Shown here piece after piece: positions 1 through 9,921 of a stretch of 64,000 nt of DNA. The stretch comes from Amycolatopsis vancoresmycina. Its GTDB lineage: Bacteria; Actinomycetota; Actinomycetes; Mycobacteriales; Pseudonocardiaceae. The position numbers were made by a program, and so were the translations under genes. Positions within the stretch are counted from its first letter, which is position 1, and the number at the start of each line of letters is the position of its first letter. Below the pieces are notes generated by a model, which saw nothing but the letters and a program-made list of their open reading frames with translations, had not been told where the DNA came from and did no database searches. The stretch is taken from contig NZ_JNYY01000003.1 of assembly GCF_000716785.1 (NCBI RefSeq), positions 310,001-374,000 on the forward strand, in the 5' to 3' direction.

Positions 1-80
1 GCGCGGCCGAGCGCAAGGAGGCCCGCCGGATCCGGCGCGCGGGCTCCGGCGAGGACGACGACCTGGACCTCGACGCGTGA
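1..80 (+). CDS. C-terminal tail of a gene upstream of proB, probably obg GTPase (partial)
   Basis: An open frame enters from the left edge and stops at TGA 78-80, giving 25 residues that begin basic (AERKEARRIRR) and end acidic (EDDDLDLDA). Its stop overlaps the GTG of proB by four bases (GTGA), so the two are probably translationally coupled. In many actinobacteria the gene directly before proB encodes the ribosome-assembly GTPase Obg, whose end is a charged, poorly conserved tail. The identity rests on position and charge pattern only; no Obg domain lies in the window. Confidence 0.5.
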   Translation, partial: AAERKEARRIRRAGSGEDDDLDLDA

Positions 81-1186
81 GCGGCACTCGCGAAGCGATC
101 GCTGCCGCGCGCCGGTTGGTGGTCAAGGTCGGCTCGTCGGCGCTGACGACGGCGGGCAGCGGGCTCGACGTGGCCCGCCTGGACGCGCTGGTGGACGCGA
201 TCGCCGAGCGCGTCGCCCGCGAAACGCAGATCGTGCTGGTGTCCTCGGGTGCGATCGGCGCCGGCCTGGCCCCGCTCTCGCTGGGCAAGCGGCCGCGCGA
301 CCTGGCGACGCAGCAGGCGGCGGCGAGCGTCGGCCAGCTGGCGCTGGCGCACGCGTACGCCGAGTCGTTCGGGCGGTACTCGCTGACGGTCGGCCAGGTC
401 CTGCTGACCTCCGACGACGTCGTCCGCCGGTCGCACTACCGCAACGCCCAGCGGACGTTTTCGCGGCTGCTGGCGCTGGGCGCGGTCCCAGTGGTCAACG
501 AGAACGACACGGTGGCGACCGAGGAAATCCGCTTCGGCGACAACGACCGCCTGGCGGCCCTGGTGGCCCACCTGATCGGCGCGGACGCGCTGCTCCTGCT
601 GTCCGATGTGGACGGTCTGTACGACGGCGACCCCCGCAGCGGCGCGACCCGCAAGCTGACCGAGGTCCTCTCGGAGTCCGATGTGGACGGCATTTCGGTC
701 GGCATGTCCAGCTCGGGCCTCGGCACGGGCGGCATGGTGTCCAAACTGGCGGCCGCCCGCACGGCGGCGGGCGCGGGCATCCCGGTCCTGCTGGCCGCAG
801 CTTCGGAAGCCTCGGCGGCGCTGACCTCGGCGTCCCCGGGCACGGCGTTCGCCCCGGCGGACACCCGCCTGTCGGCCCGCAGGTTCTGGCTGGGCTACGC
901 GGCGGACACGACGGGCAAGCTCCGCCTCGACGACGGCGCGGTGACGGCGGTGGTCCGCCGCCGCCGGTCCCTGCTGGCGGCGGGCATCACGGGCATCGAC
1001 GGCGAGTTCCAGGCCGGCGACGTGGTCGACCTGGTGGACGCGAAGGACCGCCCGGTGGCCCGCGGAGTGGTCGCCTTCGACGCAACCGAGCTCCCGGACC
1101 TGATCGGTCGCTCAACACCGGAACTCCCGGAGGAGCAACGGAGAGAGGTCGTCCACGCCGACGACCTCGTCCCCCTCCGCCGCTGA
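77..1186 (+). CDS. proB: Glutamate 5-kinase
   Basis: ATP-dependent phosphorylation of L-glutamate to glutamyl 5-phosphate, the first cytosolic step of proline synthesis. The 369-residue length matches the kinase plus PUA form of the family. The amino-acid kinase fold opens with VVKVGSSAL (about residues 15-23) and continues with VLVSSGAIGAG, VVNENDTVA and LLLLSDVDGLYDGDP; GTGGMVSKLAAA follows, and a PUA-type domain occupies roughly the last 90 residues. The GTG start overlaps the preceding stop, which supports both the start and cotranscription with the upstream gene. Feedback inhibition by proline is usual in this family. Identification is secure. Confidence 0.97.
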   Translation: MSGTREAIAAARRLVVKVGSSALTTAGSGLDVARLDALVDAIAERVARETQIVLVSSGAIGAGLAPLSLGKRPRDLATQQAAASVGQLALAHAYAESFGRYSLTVGQVLLTSDDVVRRSHYRNAQRTFSRLLALGAVPVVNENDTVATEEIRFGDNDRLAALVAHLIGADALLLLSDVDGLYDGDPRSGATRKLTEVLSESDVDGISVGMSSSGLGTGGMVSKLAAARTAAGAGIPVLLAAASEASAALTSASPGTAFAPADTRLSARRFWLGYAADTTGKLRLDDGAVTAVVRRRRSLLAAGITGIDGEFQAGDVVDLVDAKDRPVARGVVAFDATELPDLIGRSTPELPEEQRREVVHADDLVPLRR

Positions 1187-1193
1187 CCCCGGC

Positions 1194-1361
1194 GTGCGCC
1201 AAGGGGAATCACCTGTGATCAGCCGGGCATCACCCGTGCGCCAAGGGGAATCACCCGTGATTCCCGAGGCATCACCGTGATGCCCCTCCAATCACGCGTG
1301 TCGCCCCTCCAATCACGTGTGATGCCCTTCCAATCACGCTTGATGCCCCTTCGAGCACGGT
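1194..1361. repeat. 21-bp tandem repeat array between convergent genes
   Basis: Eight 21-bp units in register fill the gap after proB. The left half is two copies of a 42-bp double unit (1194-1235 and 1236-1277) sharing GTGCGCCAAGGGGAATCACC. The right half is four single units starting at 1277, 1298, 1319 and 1340 with the core CCCCTCCAATCACG. Many units carry ATCAC/GTGAT half palindromes, so the transcript could fold into several hairpins and serve as a terminator for proB or the SDR gene. There are no spacers, so this is not a CRISPR array. Read on the minus strand it would encode a 7-residue repeat (VIGGA(S/T)R), but no credible gene uses that frame. Confidence 0.85.
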
Positions 1362-1390
1362 GAGGCCCGGCGGTCGGCGCTCTCGGGGGC

Positions 1391-2104
1391 TCAGCCCAGG
1401 GAGACCAGGCGGGCGCCGCCGTCGGCCTCCAGGACCGTTCCCGTCAGGTTCCGGTTCGTCGCCGCCAGCGTCACCACCTCTGCCACGTCGTCCGCCGTCG
1501 CCACCCGGCGGGCCGGGATCGAAGCCGCCGTCTGCGCGAAGAACCCTTCGCGCATCTCCGCCGGGAAGCCGCTCCACCACGCCGTGTCGACCACGCCCGG
1601 CGACACCGCGTTCACCCGCCGCGGCGCCAGCTCCACCGCCAGCGGCTTGACCAGCGCTTCGATCGCCGCGTTCAGCGCCCCGATCCCCGCCGTGCCCGCC
1701 ATCGCCGCCCGGGCCGTGATCGCGCTGAGCAGCGTGATCGACCCGTCCGCGGCCAGGTGCGGCAGCACCGCCTGGATCGTCGTCAGGTGCGCCCAGAATT
1801 TCGCGTCGAACGCCCGCCGCAGCACCGCGAGGTCCAGCGCGTCGATCGGCCCCATCCCTTCGGCGCCGGACAGGCTCACCACCAGCACGTCGACCGTCCC
1901 CAGCGTCCCGGCCAGCGCAGCCATCGCCTCGGCGTCGCCGCCGTCGGCCTGGTGCCCGGTCAGCTCCGGGTCGCTCGAAGCGACGTCGTCGAGGCGCTCC
2001 TTGCCGCGTCCGGTGACGTGGACGTCGTACCCGCGCTGCTGCAGCCGTCGCGCGGTCGCCAGGCCGATGCCCGAGGTGCCGCCGGCCACGAGAGCGATGC
2101 TCAT
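1391..2104 (-). CDS. SDR-family oxidoreductase with a degenerate active site
   Basis: A 237-residue single-domain Rossmann protein. The dinucleotide-binding glycine motif is GGTSGIG (residues 8-14), followed by a typical LAVELAPRRVNAVSPG segment (about 155-170). The usual catalytic YxxxK is missing: the aligned positions read I141 and N145, although Ser127 is present. Either this belongs to the atypical SDR branch that lacks the Tyr/Lys pair, or it binds nucleotide without classical redox catalysis. The ATG at 2104 was chosen because it places the glycine motif at the N-terminus. It is divergent from the TetR gene at 2167, across a 62-bp gap holding an inverted repeat, so it is probably that regulator's target. 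Substrate unknown. Confidence 0.85.
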   Translation of the reverse strand: MSIALVAGGTSGIGLATARRLQQRGYDVHVTGRGKERLDDVASSDPELTGHQADGGDAEAMAALAGTLGTVDVLVVSLSGAEGMGPIDALDLAVLRRAFDAKFWAHLTTIQAVLPHLAADGSITLLSAITARAAMAGTAGIGALNAAIEALVKPLAVELAPRRVNAVSPGVVDTAWWSGFPAEMREGFFAQTAASIPARRVATADDVAEVVTLAATNRNLTGTVLEADGGARLVSLG

Positions 2105-2120
2105 GTCTTGTTCCCCATTT

Positions 2121-2142
2121 CGAACCGGTACGTCTCGTTTCG
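2121..2142. promoter_or_regulatory. Candidate TetR operator between SDR and TetR genes
   Basis: A 22-bp imperfect palindrome: arms CGAACCGGTAC (2121-2131) and GTCTCGTTTCG (2132-2142) match at 8 of 11 positions after reverse complementing. It sits in the middle of the 62-bp gap between divergent starts, where an autoregulating TetR protein would bind. Binding is inferred from layout. Confidence 0.5.
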
Positions 2143-2166
2143 AATTCGACGCTACCATCGGATCCC

Positions 2167-2766
2167 ATGACCGACCAGTCCCGCCCCGGCCGCAAGCGCA
2201 GCGAGCACAGCCGGCTGGCGATCCTCGCCGCAACGCTCGACCTCGTCGCGGAGGCCGGCTACGGCGCTCTGACCATCGAGGGCATCGCGGCGCGTTCGGG
2301 CGTCGGCAAGCAGACGATCTACCGCTGGTGGCCGTCGAAGGCCGACGTCCTCCTCGACGCGCTCGCGACGAAGGCCGACCTGCAGATCCCGATCCCCGAC
2401 GCGGGCTCGTTCCGCGCCGACCTCGGGCACTTCCTGGACAGCACGTTCGAGCTGGGGGACAAGAACCAGGTCTCGGACACGCTGCGGGCGCTGATGGCGC
2501 AGGCGCAGCTCGACCCGGAGTTCGGCAAGCGGTTCCGCGAAGACTTCCTGTACCGCCGCCGCGAAGCACTGGGCACGCTCGTCGACCGCGCCCGCGAGCG
2601 CGGCGAACTGCCCGCGGGCGTCGCTCCCGGCACGGTCATCGACGTCGTCTTCGGCACGCTCTGGTACCGGCTCCTCGCGACGCGGGAGCCGATCGGCCGC
2701 GGCCTGGCCGGTGAACTGGTGACGCTACTGGCGGATCACGGTGCCTCGACCGCCGAAATCCGGTAG
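2167..2766 (+). CDS. TetR/AcrR-family transcriptional regulator
   Basis: A 199-residue DNA-binding repressor. The N-terminal helix-turn-helix domain covers about residues 15-62 (AATLDLVAEAGYGALTIEG, then IAARSGVGKQTIYRWWPSK), with the characteristic YRWW recognition-helix end. The C-terminal all-helical half is the ligand and dimer domain. It faces away from the SDR gene, with a candidate palindromic operator between them, so it most likely represses that gene and itself. Its last 31 bases overlap the end of the convergent ABM gene. Ligand unknown. Confidence 0.9.
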   Translation: MTDQSRPGRKRSEHSRLAILAATLDLVAEAGYGALTIEGIAARSGVGKQTIYRWWPSKADVLLDALATKADLQIPIPDAGSFRADLGHFLDSTFELGDKNQVSDTLRALMAQAQLDPEFGKRFREDFLYRRREALGTLVDRARERGELPAGVAPGTVIDVVFGTLWYRLLATREPIGRGLAGELVTLLADHGASTAEIR

Positions 2767-3020
2767 CGGGCCACCGACGCGTCGAGGATCCGCGCCGCCT
2801 GCTCGCCCGACGGCCCGGACCCGCGGAACCGCTCGAGGTCCGCATCGGACTCCCAGCGCTCGTACACCGTGATCCGGCCGGGGTCGAGCAGGTCGGCGCC
2901 CAGCGCGTACTCCAGGCACCCGGGCGCCTCCCGCGCGAGCCGGACGGCTTCGGCGCAGCTGTCGAGGTAGGCGGCCCGGTCTTCGGGAGCCACGGCGAGC
3001 CAGCCGGCGACGATGATCAC
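2736..3020 (-). CDS. Antibiotic biosynthesis monooxygenase (ABM)-fold small protein
   Basis: A 94-residue single ABM-type ferredoxin-like domain: an opening beta strand IIVAGWLAV, a helix with CAEAVRLAREAPGCLEYALG, then ITVYERWESDADLERFR. Such proteins are small dimeric alpha/beta-barrel oxygenases or detoxification and heme-handling proteins; the substrate cannot be read here. The start is the GTG at 3018-3020, which overlaps the stop of the PPOX gene by four bases. The two are therefore coupled and follow argS on the same strand. Confidence 0.8.
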   Translation of the reverse strand: MIIVAGWLAVAPEDRAAYLDSCAEAVRLAREAPGCLEYALGADLLDPGRITVYERWESDADLERFRGSGPSGEQAARILDASVARYRISAVEAP

Positions 3021-3403
3021 GACGCGATCCGGTCCGCTTTGATCGTGAGCAGCAGCCGAGTCTGGTCGCGGCCGCCCCACCACGGGTACGGGCCGCCGAG
3101 GTAGCGCTGCGCCAGCTCCTCGATGTGCTCGACCGCGCCGTCCTCGGTCATGTCGACGACCTGCCCGCGGACCGCGTAGTAGCGCGACGGCCGTTCGCGG
3201 TCGGCGACGTTCAGCGCCACCCGCGGGTCACGCGCGATGTTGCGCTGCTTCTGGTGGCCCAGCACGGTGTTGACGAGGATGTGCGTGCCGTCGGTGTCCA
3301 CCCAGGTCTGGGTGAGCTGCGGCGAGCCATCGGGCATCAGCGTCGACAGGAAGCAGAGGCTGGGGCCGCGCAGCAGCGCGAGCAGGTCGCCGGGCAGTTC
3401 CAC
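3017..3403 (-). CDS. PPOX-class F420/FMN-dependent oxidoreductase
   Basis: A 128-residue split-barrel flavin or deazaflavin-binding protein of the pyridoxamine-phosphate-oxidase-like superfamily, of the actinobacterial F420-binding type. Visible landmarks are CFLSTLMPDGSPQLTQTWVD near residue 17, a middle NIARDPRVALNVADRERPSRYYAVRG, and an end with YPWWGGRDQTRLLLTIKADRI. The GTG start lies 12 bases after argS, and its stop overlaps the ABM gene, so argS-PPOX-ABM read as one transcript. The reaction is unknown; the family reduces quinones, biliverdin and other substrates. Confidence 0.85.
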   Translation of the reverse strand: MELPGDLLALLRGPSLCFLSTLMPDGSPQLTQTWVDTDGTHILVNTVLGHQKQRNIARDPRVALNVADRERPSRYYAVRGQVVDMTEDGAVEHIEELAQRYLGGPYPWWGGRDQTRLLLTIKADRIAS

Positions 3404-3415
3404 AGTGGTCTCCCG

Positions 3416-5140
<1,725 letters not shown>

Positions 5141-5210
5141 GGTGTCCCTCCTTCGGCTCAGGTCTGGAAGCCCGCAGCGTAGCGAGCGTGACCGGCCGGT
5201 GACGAAGGGT

Positions 5211-6497
5211 TTACCGCAGCTTGCTGCCCTTGGTCTCCGGCAGCGTGAGGATGACGGCGAACGCGATCGCGGCCCCCGCGGCGACGTACCAGAAGTAGAG
5301 CGTCTGCGACACCGTCCCGAACAGGGTGATGAGCAGGGGAGCGGTGCCGCCGAAGATCGCGACGGTCAGGTTGTACCAGGCCCCGATGCCCAGCCCGCGC
5401 AGCTCGGTGGGGAACAGCTCGCTCATGATGGCCGGCGCGATCGACGTCATGGCGGTGTACAGCCCGAGCCCGACGCAGAACACCACGAGCAGCCCGCCGA
5501 CGTTCGGGCCGATCAAAGTGGACAGCGGCACGACGACCACCGCGGTGGCCCCGGACCAGACCAGCAGCTGCGGCTTCCGCCCGGCCCGGTCGGCGAGCGC
5601 GCCCATCGGGTACTGCAGCGCGATGAACAACGCCGTCCCGACCGACAGCGCGAGGAAGACGGCGTCCGCGTCCGCGTGCCGGTTCTTCACCGCGAAGGAG
5701 GTGAGCGCGCTGAAGAACGTGTAGTAGCAGAGGGTCGACAGCATCGTGAAGCCGACGAGCCTGCCGACGGCCTTCGGGTGGTGGGTCAGCGTGGTCAGCA
5801 GCGGCCGTTCGATCTTGCGCGCCTTGGTCTTGGTCTGCTCGAACAGCTCGGTCTCGGCGAGGCTGCGGCGCAGCCACAGCCCGACCAGGCCGAAGACGCC
5901 GCCGAGCAGGAACGGCAGCCGCCAGCCCCACGACACGAGCTGCGCCTTGTCCAGCGTCCGGGCCAGCACGAACCCGAGCACGGTCGCGACCAGCACCGCC
6001 GACCCGGTCGAGATGTAGAAGAACGCCGAGTACCGGCCGCGCCGCTCCGGCGGCGCGATCTCGCCCAGGTAGGCCGACGCGTTCGACACCTCGCCGCCCA
6101 GCGACAGCCCCTGTGCGACGCGCGCGAGCAGCAGCAGGATCGGCGCGAGCCACCCGACCTGCGCGAACGTCGGCAGCAGCCCGATCGCCACCGACCCGCC
6201 CGCCATGAGCAGGATGGTGAGGATCATGGCCGGCTTCCGGCCGCGCGTGTCCGCGAACCGCCCGAGCAGCACCCCGCCCAGCGGGCGGAAGAAGAACGCG
6301 AGCGCGTAGGTCGCGAACGTGTTGATCAGGGCGAGCGTGTCGTTCCCGGCGGGGAAGAACGCACTGGCGAAGTAGATGCTGAACGTCGCGTAGATCGTCC
6401 AGTCGAACCACTCCAGCGCGTTCCCGGCGCTCGCCGCGAACAGCTTGCGCACCGGCAGCCGGTGGCGCTGCGGCACCTGGACGGCGGAATCGGTCAT
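5211..6497 (-). CDS. MFS transporter, metabolite:proton symporter type
   Basis: A 428-residue inner-membrane major facilitator of the MHS subfamily (the ProP/KgtP/ShiA-like group). Signs are the opening AASAGNALEWFDWTIYATFS, the loop motif FFRPLGGVLLGRFADTRGRKP between helices 2 and 3, and about 12 hydrophobic segments. The ATG at 6497 was preferred over an upstream start because GGAGG lies just before it. Substrates in this group are organic acids, compatible solutes or sugar acids; which one applies is not visible. It lies between recQ and argS on the same strand but is separated from both by 70-96 bases. Confidence 0.9.
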   Translation of the reverse strand: MTDSAVQVPQRHRLPVRKLFAASAGNALEWFDWTIYATFSIYFASAFFPAGNDTLALINTFATYALAFFFRPLGGVLLGRFADTRGRKPAMILTILLMAGGSVAIGLLPTFAQVGWLAPILLLLARVAQGLSLGGEVSNASAYLGEIAPPERRGRYSAFFYISTGSAVLVATVLGFVLARTLDKAQLVSWGWRLPFLLGGVFGLVGLWLRRSLAETELFEQTKTKARKIERPLLTTLTHHPKAVGRLVGFTMLSTLCYYTFFSALTSFAVKNRHADADAVFLALSVGTALFIALQYPMGALADRAGRKPQLLVWSGATAVVVVPLSTLIGPNVGGLLVVFCVGLGLYTAMTSIAPAIMSELFPTELRGLGIGAWYNLTVAIFGGTAPLLITLFGTVSQTLYFWYVAAGAAIAFAVILTLPETKGSKLR

Positions 6498-6593
6498 GGC
6501 GGCCTCCACGTCCCCCGAAGGTGGAACGGGACTTTGCCACATCCGTTCGCGGTGCGAAAGATCCTGACTGCCCGGTTTCCTGGTCTCCTCCCC

Positions 6594-8729
6594 TCAGGCC
6601 GTGCTGGCCAGTGCGAACGGCAGGACTGCGGGTGCGCCGGCCCGGCGCAGCAGCCGTGCGGCCAGCGTCATCGTCCAGCCGGTGTCGATGACGTCGTCCA
6701 CCAGCAGCACCGGCCCGGACGGCAGCACACCCGCGAGGTCGGCCGGCATGCTCAACCGCCGCCACAGGTCGGCCAGCCGCTGCGCGCTGTTCGCCTGTCG
6801 CGGGGGCGGCCCCTCGGCGTCGAGCGCGCCGAGGAACTCCAGCCTGCCGATCTCGGCCAGGCGCGTCGCCAGGCTGTACACCAGCTGCGGCCGCGTCTCC
6901 GACGGGACGGCGACCACCGCGACCGGCCGTTGCGCCCACTGCCACCCGGCCAGCACCTGTACGCACGCCTTGAACACCGAGTCCGGCACCTCGGCGTCCA
7001 CCGCCTGCGGGCCGACGAGCTCCCGCAGCCGGTTGCCCCAGCCGACGTCGGTGAGCCGCCCGAGCACCTGGCCCGGCTCGGCCTGGTCGTCGGCCGAGAT
7101 CCGGCCGGACACCGGAACGTCCAAAGAGGACATCCCGGTGGGCCACTGCTTCCGCGGCGCCACTTCGACGCCGGGCCGTTGCAGCCGCTCCCGGGTCGCG
7201 TCGACGACCTCGTCGGCCACCGTCGTGTCCCAGTGCTGTCCGGTGCAGTTGTCGCACCGGCCGCACGGCACCGCCTCGGGATCGTCGAGCTGGCGCCGCA
7301 GGTACTCCATCCGGCAGCCCCCGGTCGCGAGGTAGCCGAGCATCGCCTCCTGCTCGCGGTCACGGGCCTGCGCGACCCGCTGGTACCGCCCGCGGTCGTA
7401 CTGCCAGTCTTCGCCCGTGCTCGTCCAGCCGCCCTTGACCCGCCGGACCGCGCCGTCGACGTCCAGCACCTTGAGCACCATTTCCAGCCGTGACCGGGAA
7501 AGCTCGACCGACGGTTCGAGCGCGGCCGTCGACAGGGGACGGTCGGCGTAGGAGAGGGTGTTCAGCACCTGCGTCACCCGCAGCTCGTCCGGGAAGGCCA
7601 GCGACCCGAAGTACGCCCAGATCGCCTTGTCCTCCTCGCCGGGCAGCAGGACGACCTCGGCGCGCTCCACGCCACGCCCGGCGCGGCCGACCTGCTGGTA
7701 GTACGCGATCGGCGACGACGGCGCGCCGAGGTGCACCACGAACCCGAGGTCCGGCTTGTCGAACCCCATGCCCAGCGCGGACGTCGCGACCAGGGCCTTG
7801 ACCCGGTTGCCGAGCAGGTCGTCCTCGGCCGCCTGCCGGTCGGCCGGGTCCGTCTTGCCGGTGTAGGCCGCCACCGGGTAGCCGCGGTCCTTCAGCAGCG
7901 ACGCGACGTCGTGCGCCGCCGCCACGGTCAGGCAGTAGATGATTCCGGAACCGGGCAGCTCGGCCAGGTGCTCCGCGAGCCAGGCCAGGCGCGCCTGCGA
8001 CGTCGGCAGCCGGCATACCGACAGCCTCAGGCTCTCCCGGTCGAGGCTGCCGCGCAGCACCAGCGTGTCCGCGCCGGTGCCGAGGCCCAGTTGCTCGGCG
8101 ACGTCGGTGACCACGCGGTCGTTCGCGGTCGCCGTCGTCGCCAGCACCGGCACGCCGTCCGGGAGATCGCCCAGCAGTGTGCGCAGCCGCCGGTAGTCCG
8201 GCCGGAAGTCGTGGCCCCAGTCCGAAATGCAGTGTGCCTCGTCGACCACCAGCAGGCCGGTGCTCGCGGTCAGCTTGGGCAGCACGTTGTCGCGGAAGTC
8301 CGGGTTGTTCAGCCGTTCCGGGCTGACCAGCAGGACGTCCACCTCGCCGGCCGCGACCGACGCCTGGACCTGGTCCCATTCCTGCGGGTTCGCGGAGTTC
8401 ATCGTCGCCGCGTGGATCCCGGCCCGCGCCGCCGCCGAGATCTGGTTGCGCATCAGGGCGAGCAGCGGCGAGACGATGACCGTCGGGCCGCTGCCCTGTT
8501 CCCGCAGCAACGCCGTGGCCAGGAAGTACACCGCCGACTTGCCCCACCCGGTGCGTTGCACGACCAGCGCGCGGCGCCGCTGCGCGACCAGGGCCTCGAT
8601 GGCCGTCCACTGGTCTTCGCGCAGCTTCGCCGAGTCGCCGGCCAGGGCCCGGAGGAGGGTCTCGGCTCGGTCGCGGAGGGCTGAGGCGGTGCTGGTCGTG
8701 TCCACGTCCCCACGTCTACCCCATGACAC
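6594..8729 (-). CDS. RecQ-type ATP-dependent DNA helicase with C-terminal phosphoribosyltransferase-like domain
   Basis: A 711-residue superfamily 2 3'-5' helicase. Walker A is TGWGKS (60-65) and the DEAH box is at 163-166 within DEAHCISDWGHDFRPDYR. The helicase C lobe includes ALGMGFDKPD and YYQQVGRAGRG (about 318-353), and a RecQ zinc site uses Cys472, 489, 492 and 495. Instead of an HRDC domain, the last 150 residues end in VLLVDDVIDTGWT (674-686), which is the PRPP-binding signature of ComF-type phosphoribosyltransferases. The start could be the GTG at 8729 or a GTG eight codons later; neither has a clear ribosome site. It probably unwinds DNA in recombination or repair; the role of the PRT domain is unknown. 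Confidence 0.9.
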   Translation of the reverse strand: MSWGRRGDVDTTSTASALRDRAETLLRALAGDSAKLREDQWTAIEALVAQRRRALVVQRTGWGKSAVYFLATALLREQGSGPTVIVSPLLALMRNQISAAARAGIHAATMNSANPQEWDQVQASVAAGEVDVLLVSPERLNNPDFRDNVLPKLTASTGLLVVDEAHCISDWGHDFRPDYRRLRTLLGDLPDGVPVLATTATANDRVVTDVAEQLGLGTGADTLVLRGSLDRESLRLSVCRLPTSQARLAWLAEHLAELPGSGIIYCLTVAAAHDVASLLKDRGYPVAAYTGKTDPADRQAAEDDLLGNRVKALVATSALGMGFDKPDLGFVVHLGAPSSPIAYYQQVGRAGRGVERAEVVLLPGEEDKAIWAYFGSLAFPDELRVTQVLNTLSYADRPLSTAALEPSVELSRSRLEMVLKVLDVDGAVRRVKGGWTSTGEDWQYDRGRYQRVAQARDREQEAMLGYLATGGCRMEYLRRQLDDPEAVPCGRCDNCTGQHWDTTVADEVVDATRERLQRPGVEVAPRKQWPTGMSSLDVPVSGRISADDQAEPGQVLGRLTDVGWGNRLRELVGPQAVDAEVPDSVFKACVQVLAGWQWAQRPVAVVAVPSETRPQLVYSLATRLAEIGRLEFLGALDAEGPPPRQANSAQRLADLWRRLSMPADLAGVLPSGPVLLVDDVIDTGWTMTLAARLLRRAGAPAVLPFALASTA

Positions 8730-8857
8730 CGACAGATCGGGAATCGGAACCGTCGCGAACGGAGCGTTCGCGACCGATACGGGCCGTAATGTGAGCTAGA
8801 TCACTCAATTGTGGGCAGCGTGGCGAAGAGCACCGGGCCGCGCGGGCGCCGGCTGTA

Positions 8858-8863
8858 TAGGCT
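8858..8863 (+). promoter_or_regulatory. -10 box of a leaderless nadD promoter
   Basis: TAGGCT lies eight bases before the nadD ATG and there is no purine-rich ribosome site. Transcription would start at or next to the start codon. Confidence 0.55.
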
Positions 8864-8871
8864 CTCCGGTC

Positions 8872-9465
8872 ATGTCACCACGGCGGATCGGGGTCATGGG
8901 CGGCACCTTCGACCCCGTGCACCACGGCCACCTCGTCGCGGCCAGCGAGGTCCAGTCCCGGTTCGGGCTCGACGAGGTGATCTTCGTCCCCACCGGGCAG
9001 CCGTGGCAGAAGACCGACCGCGAAGTGACCAAGGCCGAGGACCGCTACCTGATGACGGTGATCGCGACCGCGTCGAACCCGGTCTTCTCGGTCAGCCGCG
9101 TCGACATCGACCGCGGCGGCCAGACCTACACCGTCGACACCTTGCGCGACCTGCACGCCGAGTACCCCGAAGACGAGCTCTTCTTCATCACCGGCGCCGA
9201 CGCGCTCGAACAGATCCTGACCTGGCACAAGGCCGACGAGCTGTTCGACTTCGCGCACTTCATCGGCGTCACCCGGCCCGGCTACCGGCTCAACTCGCAC
9301 CACCTGCCCAGCGGAAAGGTCAGCCTCGTCGAGGTCACCGCGATGGCCATTTCGTCCACCGGCTGCCGCGACCGGGTCGAGCGCGGGGAGCCCGTCTGGT
9401 ACCTCGTTCCCGACGGCGTCGTCCGCTACATCGCCAAGAAGGACCTGTACCGGAAGAGCGACTGA
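8872..9465 (+). CDS. nadD: Nicotinate-nucleotide adenylyltransferase
   Basis: Transfers AMP from ATP to nicotinic acid mononucleotide in NAD synthesis (cytosol), 197 residues. The nucleotidyltransferase signature GGTFDPVHHGHL starts at residue 10, and the second ATP motif reads ISSTGCRDRV (usually ISSTxIR) near the end. The ATG at 8872 was chosen because it starts two codons before the conserved RIGVMGG strand and stands just downstream of a -10 box. It leads the nadD-rsfS-gpgP-octT row, the order also seen in mycobacteria. Confidence 0.97.
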   Translation: MSPRRIGVMGGTFDPVHHGHLVAASEVQSRFGLDEVIFVPTGQPWQKTDREVTKAEDRYLMTVIATASNPVFSVSRVDIDRGGQTYTVDTLRDLHAEYPEDELFFITGADALEQILTWHKADELFDFAHFIGVTRPGYRLNSHHLPSGKVSLVEVTAMAISSTGCRDRVERGEPVWYLVPDGVVRYIAKKDLYRKSD

Positions 9466-9525
9466 ACGGCCGCTCGGGCCTGCGGGTACCCTTCTCGGGC
9501 GAACCCGATCCGGAAAAGGAGCACC

Positions 9526-9921
9526 GTGGCAGCCACGTCCGAGGCTCGAGAGCTGGCCGTAGCGGCCGCCCACGCGGCGGCGGACAAGAAGGCCAGCGAC
9601 GTCGTCGTGCTGGACGTGTCCGAACAGCTCGTCATCACCGACGCCTTCGTCATCGCCTCCGCGTCCAACGAGCGCCTGGTCGGCGCGATCGTGGACAACG
9701 TCGAGGAAAAACTGCGGGAGAGCGGCCACAAGCCGGTCCGCCGCGAAGGCGCCCGCGAAGGGCGGTGGGTGCTGCTCGACTACGTCGACGTCGTCGTGCA
9801 CGTCCAGCACGTCGAAGAGCGCACGTTCTACGGCCTCGAGCGGCTCTGGAAGGACTGCCCGCGCATCGAGGTGGCCGGACTCGAGGAGCCACCCGCCGAC
9901 GAGGACCCGGACGTCCCGTGA
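9526..9921 (+). CDS. rsfS: Ribosomal silencing factor RsfS
   Basis: A 131-residue RsfS/Iojap protein that binds L14 and blocks joining of the ribosomal subunits during slow growth. The fold is recognised from DVVVLDVSEQLVITDAFVIASASNERLV (residues 25-52) and RWVLLDYVDVVVHVQHVEERTFYGLERLW. The GTG start is preceded by AAAAGGAG at good spacing, 60 bases after nadD, the usual neighbour of rsfS in bacteria. Its stop overlaps the next gene by four bases. Confidence 0.96.
   Translation: MAATSEARELAVAAAHAAADKKASDVVVLDVSEQLVITDAFVIASASNERLVGAIVDNVEEKLRESGHKPVRREGAREGRWVLLDYVDVVVHVQHVEERTFYGLERLWKDCPRIEVAGLEEPPADEDPDVP

Noticed and set aside
1194..1361. CRISPR array
   Set aside because: Units are directly adjacent with no unique spacers and no cas gene is present.
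1272..1390. C-terminal 7-residue protein repeat (VIGGASR) on the SDR
   Set aside because: It lies in a different frame from the SDR, whose own stop is at 1391; the repeat reflects the non-coding 21-bp array.
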